Positions 58,601-64,000 of a stretch of DNA of 64,000 bases are shown one piece after another. Origin of the DNA: Vigna angularis (taxonomy: Eukaryota > Streptophyta > Magnoliopsida > Fabales > Fabaceae); NCBI RefSeq assembly GCF_016808095.1, contig NC_068976.1, forward strand, positions 3,368,001 through 3,432,000, written 5' to 3'. Numbering within the stretch: position 1 is the first letter of the stretch; every line of letters begins with the position of its first letter. The position numbers and the translations under genes are program-made. The notes below the pieces were generated by a model. It did no database searches and was not told where the DNA came from. It worked only from the letters and a program-made list of their open reading frames with translations.

Positions 58601-58906
58601 ATTCATTGATTTGACGAGCCACTCTTTAAGGAAAGAAAATATGAAAGACGAAAAGTCACATACTATTGCGTCGGTGGAACCATCGATAGACCATTTGGTG
58701 ATGTCTCCTTTCTGAATTACTAAAGCGCTCGATGCAGATAACGGGAAGCGAACTACTCCGCCACCGCCATTGGAAACCCTAGCTGCTGCTGCTGCTGCTG
58801 CTGCTGCGTCCATTGCATAAACACGGAATCTCCTGAGATTATGTTTTGACTTTGAGTTCACCCCAAACTTCAGTATGAATCGGGAACCTGAGAAAATGCT
58901 GCACAT
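46618..58906 (-). CDS. MacroD-type macro-domain protein (ADP-ribose hydrolase-like)
   Basis: Seven coding exons: 58906-58664, 58578-58530, 57965-57863, 57704-57609, 57475-57401, 57029-56960 and 46692-46618. Every intron is GT-AG, phases agree, and the total is 711 nt (236 residues plus TAG). Macro-domain motifs appear in order: [17 protein letters not shown] (end of exon 1), [16 protein letters not shown] (exon 2), IHRAAGPQL (exon 3), [11 protein letters not shown] (exon 4), [12 protein letters not shown] then YPYDEAA (exons 5-6), [14 protein letters not shown] (exon 7). The NPAN and GGGGADG loops match MacroD-type enzymes, which remove mono-ADP-ribose or deacetylate O-acetyl-ADP-ribose. The first 31 residues are rich in S, R, K and F without acids, so an organelle-targeting peptide is likely. 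The closest homologue I recall is Arabidopsis At2g40600. The last intron is 10.3 kb. Confidence 0.93.
47160..48960 (+). pseudogene. Truncated copia element: LTR end, PBS and gag
   Basis: A primer-binding site TGGTATCAGAG lies at 47607-47617, preceded by LTR-like sequence (left boundary unclear, perhaps 47.1-47.2 kb). A gag frame begins with ATG at 47956 ([16 protein letters not shown]). After stops it continues with [18 protein letters not shown], and near 48575-48640 has a decayed zinc-knuckle region ([10 protein letters not shown]). Pol is missing after about 48960. It is defective. Confidence 0.65.
49342..49635 (-). repeat. 3' LTR with six-copy 35-bp minisatellite
   Basis: The 294-bp LTR (minus strand) starts TGTTAGAATATTTACCC and ends AATTCTCAAGT. 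The plus strand shows six copies of a 35-bp unit (ACACAATATAATCATGATAA, then ATAGGGTAACCCTAG). Confidence 0.92.
49970..50410. repeat. Degenerate repeats around CTGCAGGGACTAAATTGCC
   Basis: At least six copies of CTGCAGGGACTRAATTGCCATC or shorter versions, interspersed with TGACTAGTTGGGGCC and ATACTCCCCC words, lie inside the non-autonomous LTR element near its polypurine tract. The longer frame on the minus strand (50272-50487) is a by-product. Confidence 0.75.
51614..51872 (-). repeat. 5' LTR with five-copy 35-bp minisatellite
   Basis: The 259-bp LTR is one 35-bp unit shorter than its partner at 49342. Flanking ends are identical in style, and the primer-binding site adjoins directly. Confidence 0.92.
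53060..53785 (+). repeat. LTR-like segment related to 34.2-35.7 kb (inverted)
   Basis: Contains GGCCACATGTCTCCCTCC, GGATTTCTCCTTGCTCTCC, CCTATAAATAGAGTGTC (TATA-like) and a GGCCAACCTCTC block, all found in reverse at 34.7-35.6 kb. It runs directly into copia pol at about 53786 with no primer-binding site seen. Confidence 0.55.
53786..55766 (+). pseudogene. 5'-truncated copia pol (integrase tail, RT, RNase H)
   Basis: It starts within the integrase C-terminus ([16 protein letters not shown]) and has a long S/P-rich linker (53895-54170). RT begins with [20 protein letters not shown], and the YVDDIA active site is near 54826. RNase H follows, with [14 protein letters not shown] and [15 protein letters not shown] at 55511-55640, then a tail ending [12 protein letters not shown]. 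Frameshifts near 54420 and 54940 and several stops disable it. The segment ends at polypurine tract CAGGAGAG before the LTR. Confidence 0.85.
55767..55945 (+). repeat. 3' LTR of truncated copia
   Basis: Starts TGTTAGATATATTTTC immediately after polypurine tract GGAGAG. It has a TATA-like CTATTATAAATAAAGG near 55862 and runs to about 55945 (end not sharp). The 5' LTR is missing. Confidence 0.7.
55985..56580 (+). pseudogene. Ty3/gypsy integrase C-terminal region
   Basis: The frame, broken by three stops, includes [64 protein letters not shown] and [11 protein letters not shown], the GPY/F-type C-terminus of plant gypsy integrases. It ends shortly before the polypurine tract and 3' LTR of the surrounding gypsy element. 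Confidence 0.8.
58782..58806. repeat. (GCT)8 microsatellite coding poly-alanine
   Basis: Eight GCT triplets on the plus strand give GCA codons on the minus strand, making most of a run of nine alanines at residues 34-42 of the macro-domain protein. Such coding repeats vary in length. Confidence 0.95.
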
Positions 58907-58917
58907 TCTCAGTGAGT

Positions 58918-58941
58918 TTATTGAGAACGTTCACATGACAT
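58918..58941 (-). other. Possible upstream ORF of macro-domain gene
   Basis: ATG at 58941 opens a seven-codon frame (MSCERSQ) closed by TAA at 58918, 11 bp before the main ATG at 58906. If the transcript begins upstream of it, it could lower translation. The transcription start is not known. Confidence 0.4.
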
Positions 58942-59277
58942 AAAGCAAAAAAAAAACGAATGTTTTTATCAAGGAAAAAATTATTTCACACTCATTACTC
59001 ACTTAACCAACTTTATTGAAATAAAATGGTCTCAATAAAAATAAATTTTTGTATTTTCATAAAAGAAAAATAAAGAAAAGTAATGCTAAAATGAGAGTAA
59101 AAAAAGTTCTGATGTCCAAATATTATTGTTCATTTATCAATTATCAATTGGTTAGATGAGGCTAATAATGTTTTTAAAACAAAAATTGTTTTTCTAATTA
59201 TATCCTATATTAACATTAAAAAAACACAAAGTAATAAGTTCCAGAATAATTTATGTTTAAAATACTCATTTTATTGA
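58942..59277 (-). promoter_or_regulatory. Upstream region of macro-domain gene
   Basis: This AT-rich 336-bp gap lies between the gene and the solo LTR. It should hold the 5' UTR and core promoter, but no single TATA box can be chosen with confidence. Confidence 0.4.
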
Positions 59278-59282
59278 CAATG

Positions 59283-61961
59283 TGTAAGATTCCGAAAAAG
59301 ATGTATTAATGAGAGAATAAAGTGAGTTTTAAGACTTGAGTGTTATTGTTTGGTAATTGGGTTTGACGTTTAGATGTTGCTTAGAATTATAATTGTTATG
59401 CTAGTGATTTAAGTTATTAATAAAGTGTAACACATGATTGATATGTTGATACGTTGATAATTGAGTGATTGGTGTGTGAGTAATATTATCAATGTGATAT
59501 GTTAGCTTGTTAATGGAAGGATGATTTAGGGGCAAAATGGTCTTTTATCTTTATTTAATTGGTGAAAAAATTAAATAAGGGGGTGTATGTAGGAAGTAAA
59601 AGTGTGTAAATTAAATAAAATAAAAGAAAGATGGTGAACGTGAGATAGAAGGAGAACAGAGATTTAGATAGATTTAGTTTTTAAAAATATATTATTATAA
59701 GTGAGGAGATATTAAAGATAGAGTTGGGTTCTTTTATAAATATTAAGATATAGAGAAAGTTGTGGCATTTGTGTTTTAGAAACCCTAGAAACTCTAAGTC
59801 AAAGAGAGAAACAAAGGAGAGAGACTTGGGAGAGAAGAAAAAGAGCAACAGAAACCCTTAGAGCAAAGGGAAGATTAGTGGTGTTTTGGCGTTGTAGTTA
59901 AAGCTTAGTATTGCCCAAAGTATGGGAAAACTTACCATTATTGCTTGTTGTTATATCTTATATGTGTTGTTGATTATCTTCATTGATAGTCTCTGTGTTG
60001 ATGTATGTGTATATGATTATGGATATGATTACCTGTGATTATTGTTGGGTAAGGGTTGTGCATGCATGGGGATAGGGTTTATGTAATATTTGTGATGGGT
60101 TTTCCCTATGAATGTATGTATGGTTTGTTGGATTATCCCAATAGAGGGTTTGATGCTAAGAGAGAATAAAGTTATGATGTGTAAGGATTTCCCATGCAAA
60201 TATATGTTGTAAGGGTGTGTGTGATAATCATATGAAGTATATATGAGTTTGTTGGGATATAACATGTATAATGATTGGGTTTAGATGATTCAAATGTTGT
60301 GATCTATGTGTTTGAGTATGTTATAAGGGTATATGATGCTTGAATGCATGTATGATATCTTAAGCATGTTTTCACGTGATTTGGGATTGATACATGGGGT
60401 TGGATCTTAGGTTTTGGTCTAGGAACGTGATTATTCGCGGGAATAATCGATTATTTGGGATGATAAATGATTATCCCTTCATGCGTGATGAATTCTGGTG
60501 ATTTGTTATGTGGAACCACTAAGATAATCAATTATCTTAAGTGATAATCGATTATCATAGGGTAATTTGTGTACATGTGTATGTTTCGGGAATAATCGAT
60601 TATCACTTAAGATAATCAACTGTTCTAGAGTAATTTTACTATAAAAAATGTGTTTTGATGAAGAATGAACGTGGACCAAGCTTGAGGAGTTGTGGAATGT
60701 GATGATAATTAGAGATGAAGATTAGTGGTTGTGTTTAAGGTCATGTTTGACTTGTGGTTGAGATTAGGGCATGAGTGGAAGATAGAATGCATAAGAGTGT
60801 GTGTGGTTAATGAGCACGAGGTATGGGAGATTAGTCTACTTGTTGTACCTAGTAGATCTTGGTTCTATCTACAGATAGGTGTTCCATTTGGCATTGATTG
60901 TTGAAAAGGGAAGGATACTCTCTTTGGAATTAGTTGTTGAAAAGAGAGTGATGTTCTCATTGATAAATAGTTGTTGAAAAGAGAGTGGTAATCGAGTGTT
61001 GAATCTTCTTTGGTGAGGTGGATAGATGTTTTGTTTTGTGTGATAAGAGAACAGGTTTGAAGTCAGAAGAAGGATGACTTGAGTGTATCTGTATGGGGAA
61101 CCTACAGATTAGACTATAAGAGTTGCTATAGTCGGTGAGGTAGGGTACAAAAGTGTGACTGAGTCTTGTCATGATGGAGTTCATCATTTGGTGATGCTCA
61201 TGGTGTTATTCATGATTTGGATAGTCATGATGGTGGTGTGATGATCATGGTGTTGGAGATACTTCAGGTTATGTTGAGTTGATAGTGGTGTTATTATAAT
61301 GGTTATAGTAGGTAGTTAGCTTAGGTGCTAATGAGTGGATAAACCAAGGGTCTATGTGTGAGATGTTAGTGATGACATCAAGGTTCAAGGGTCAAGGATT
61401 AAGGATTAAAGATCAAGGATCAGGGGTCAAGTAATTCATTATGATTGAATATTTTATGTTAGAGGATTAGGAATCATATTATTATTAATACTATGTATGG
61501 GGTGGTTGGTTATGATTGATATAATTAGTGTGTTTATATCTTGTTATTAAGATTGTTTTGTCGGTAGCTAACTCCATACGTGTTTGTGTTTTTGTGTTGT
61601 GAAATGATGTTATCGGCGATGATCGTATAATGTGTTATATGTGAGCAGATGATATTGCAGATGTTCTAGAGACATGTTAGATTTGCAAGATGATGGGGAA
61701 AGATTTCGGTATTCTTTCAAAAGTTTTTTGGTATAGACTTTTGAAACAATGTAATTGTAGTTGGTTTATTTCTTAATCATTTTAAATACTTTTGGAATAA
61801 TGTAATTGTACAAGACTTTTGGAACTATTATATTTTAAATAAGTTATGCATGTTTAAAGGTTAAGGTTTTTGAAAAAAAAAATATGTTTCCGCGCTATAA
61901 GAAAGTTTGAAATTTATCGGTTTTTATAAACTCGTGGCATTCTAGAATTTGGAGCGTTACA
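59283..61961 (+). mobile_element. Large gypsy solo LTR (Tekay/Del-like), TSD CAATG
   Basis: The 2,679-bp LTR begins TGTAAGATTCCG and ends GGAGCGTTACA, with inverted TGTAA/TTACA termini. Perfect duplications CAATG lie at 59278-59282 and 61962-61966. The ending GGCATTCTAGAATTTGGAGC is of the Tekay/Del chromovirus style. It has three ATAATCGATTAT-type palindromes (60450-60610). There is no internal sequence. It ends 377 bp upstream of the macro-gene start codon. Confidence 0.9.
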
Positions 61962-61966
61962 CAATG

Positions 61967-62690
61967 AATAATAATATATTTTGGTTATAAATAATAATAT
62001 ATGACGTTATCAAATTGATAGGTTTAAAAACCTTGTCAAGCTCTAAGTCAACTTATGTCATCGCTTGAAAATTGATAAAACACTCTATAAAGAATTAACT
62101 CTTATGGAATATTAATATGGGTTCAACGGTGGTGGTGATAGTAGAAAATAATATTACTAGTACCATTTGGAACCACAAAAGAGGTAAGAAACTTGAGAGT
62201 AAATAAAACACTTGAAAACATGTTAGTCATATAAGTGCAAAAATAGTTGGATCGAAAAGTAAGAAAGAGTAAAAAGTATAGCACACAAATCTATATTTAA
62301 AAGCAAAAACACATTTACACTTCTTCATGGCTTATGACTTTCATACTTTTTATTACATCGCAATAAATACACATGTTATAGTTACAAGGATGTAAGACAC
62401 AACAAAGATTTTGCATTTAATGTGCACCCTTTTGAAAGGTTTTGCTTTTAATGCTTAATAGGTGTTTGATGACTTTTAGATGATAGATTCTAAAAAAATA
62501 GGTAAATACACAAGCAAGAAGAAAGAAGGTTAAATTGAATTTTAAATTTTTATTGTAGTTTTTCATAAGTATTGTGGGAAGGTTTGCAATTAGACAATAA
62601 AAGATAGGTTTGTTTTATTTAGACAAACCAACATATATTTTTACAAATTGAATTTGAAAATTTCACCTTCCTAAGTTAGTGTAAGGTTTA
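61967..62690. other. Unassigned AT-rich sequence
   Basis: No gene or bounded repeat was seen. It may be native intergenic sequence on the far side of the solo LTR. Confidence 0.45.
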
Positions 62691-64000
62691 CCACATATTA
62701 TATAATGATGAGGATGTGACCAAGAGCAAGGGAAATGATCCACTTGAAGGACTTACATGATCTATGACAAGGTCCAGAGCAAGGAAAGCAAAGAAAGCTC
62801 TTCAATAAGTGTTGTCTATATTAATTGAATACAAGCCTAAATTTCAAGGAGAGAAGGTCAAGATGGTGAATTGCATTATGGCCCAAATTGAGGAGAACTA
62901 AAGCACCATTTTGTTGTTGTTTTATTTTATAAGTTATTAGTTTGTTTTTAAAATAGTCCAACCTTTGTAAAATTGGCTGACCAAATTATGTTTTTAGGTC
63001 AATCAATTAGTGGGCTTTAGTTTAACTTTATTTTGAAGTTGTAATAAGGGCCCAATTTGGAAACTTAGTCATTAGCCCTTATAAGCTTAATTATTTTCAT
63101 CAAATGCACAAGTCATGATTTTATGTAGAGAAATTAGGGTTTTATCCCTTCTATCTTAGTGAGAGTGATTCTCCTAAGTTCTTGAGTGATTCAAGAACCC
63201 TTTGCTATATCAAAGAACTTTCCATCCTTTGTGTGTTGCTTCCTTTGGAAATAGTGATTCTTTCCTTCCATTTTCTTTCTCACTTCGGTTTTTACTTTCT
63301 ACTCCCAAGTTATAGAAACTTAATTCTGTCCAATTTATCTCGTAGTCATAATTTGCGTTTTACATGTCCAAATCAAGTGTTCTTGAGCCAAAATTAAACT
63401 TTCAAACGTGAGCTTTCACCTCATTTTGGAAACACCCCAATCGGAGTTCTATAGCTCGAGATATTGACATTTTGAAAATTTGGTTCCCCATTTTTACTAA
63501 GTTACGAAATTTCCTTCAAGGTTCTAACCCTAAAGATCCTAAATTAGCCCTTTGTAATGTAGTTCACATCATTTGATATTCAAAGCTTTGGTTTAAGGGT
63601 GTGAACGTCAAATTGGTAATATATTATCCTTCTTTCTCTTTTTACCAATTCACTATCTTATTTTCATATTATTTGTACTTGTGCTTAATCATTGCAGAAG
63701 TTAGGCCCTTTTAAAACAAAAAAATTATTGGGCTGAATGATTCAAGTTTATGAGCAATTTGTTATACGATTATATATTGGTGTTCTTGAAGGATTGTTGT
63801 TAATTCTCTTATTTACTAATTTTCTTTTAGTCCTTTCCTGTTGTGTTAGCCTTATCTTCTTTTTTGTCAACCTAGCCTTATCGTGCGCATATTGGTGGAT
63901 TTTTTTTTTGTTGTGGCCATACCTCTTGAATTTCCTAAGAACCCAAGGAGAATTTGAGTGGTAAAAGGTAATAGAGTTTTATTAAAGTAAAAGCCAATGT
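62691..64000 (+). mobile_element. Probable 3' end and LTR of a gypsy-type element
   Basis: At 62700-62900 a broken plus-strand frame has TRSRARKAKKAL and ends AQIEEN, a basic tail I associate with the end of legume gypsy polyproteins. It is followed by non-coding sequence and an LTR-like tract (GGGCCCAATTTGG near 63049, TTAGGGTTTTATCC near 63136). The element would continue past the window. Short frames at 63182-63964 are not convincing genes. Confidence 0.35.

Overview
The window is AT-rich eukaryotic nuclear DNA from a plant, most likely a phaseoloid legume such as Vigna or Phaseolus. I infer this from GT-AG introns in the one host gene, copia LTRs of the SIRE/Maximus type, CACTA, hAT and Tourist-type transposons, and a TRIM-like LTR beginning TGTTGGAAGTCCC that I recognise from legume genomes. 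No species-level marker was seen.

One ordinary host gene is supported. It is a MacroD-type macro-domain (ADP-ribose-binding) protein on the minus strand, with seven coding exons between 58906 and 46618. All splice junctions are GT-AG and the reading frame closes exactly (711 nt, 236 residues plus stop). Its last intron is 10.3 kb long and packed with nested transposons: a copia gag fragment, a LINE tail split by a non-autonomous LTR element, and a Ty3/gypsy element split by a copia fragment.

Almost everything else is layered transposable-element debris. 1-4.4 kb holds pieces of gypsy and SIRE-type copia LTRs. 4.4-6.9 kb holds CACTA sequence, including a 915-bp element with a TCA target duplication. 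9.0-11.8 kb is a deleted copia (duplication ATAAG). 12.8-17.8 kb is a nearly full-length minus-strand copia (duplication AACTC) with a chimeric leader. 21.3-26.1 kb is a degenerate CACTA carrying an Ulp1-like peptidase and a nested hAT MITE (duplication GTCACAAG). 27.8-37.4 kb is a mosaic of LTR pieces, a CACTA derivative (duplication TAT) and tandem repeats. 37.4-41.1 kb has two LTRs of one gypsy family: one is a solo LTR (duplication ACTAG), the other runs directly into a nearly full-length antisense tRNA-Asp copy. 41.1-44.2 kb is a truncated minus-strand copia, followed by a Tourist-like MITE at 44.8 kb.

Upstream of the macro gene lies a 2.7-kb solo LTR (59283-61961, duplication CAATG) about 380 bp from the start codon. 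The right edge (62.7-64 kb) looks like the 3' end of another gypsy element.

The observations I would check first are the LTR-tRNA junction at 41.0 kb, the macro gene with its transposon-filled last intron, the TRIM/copia chimeric leader at 17.3-17.8 kb, and a palindrome (ATAATCGATTAT) that recurs in copia and gypsy LTRs. All boundaries, duplications and translations were read by eye. Lineage names come from recalled family features, not from a search.
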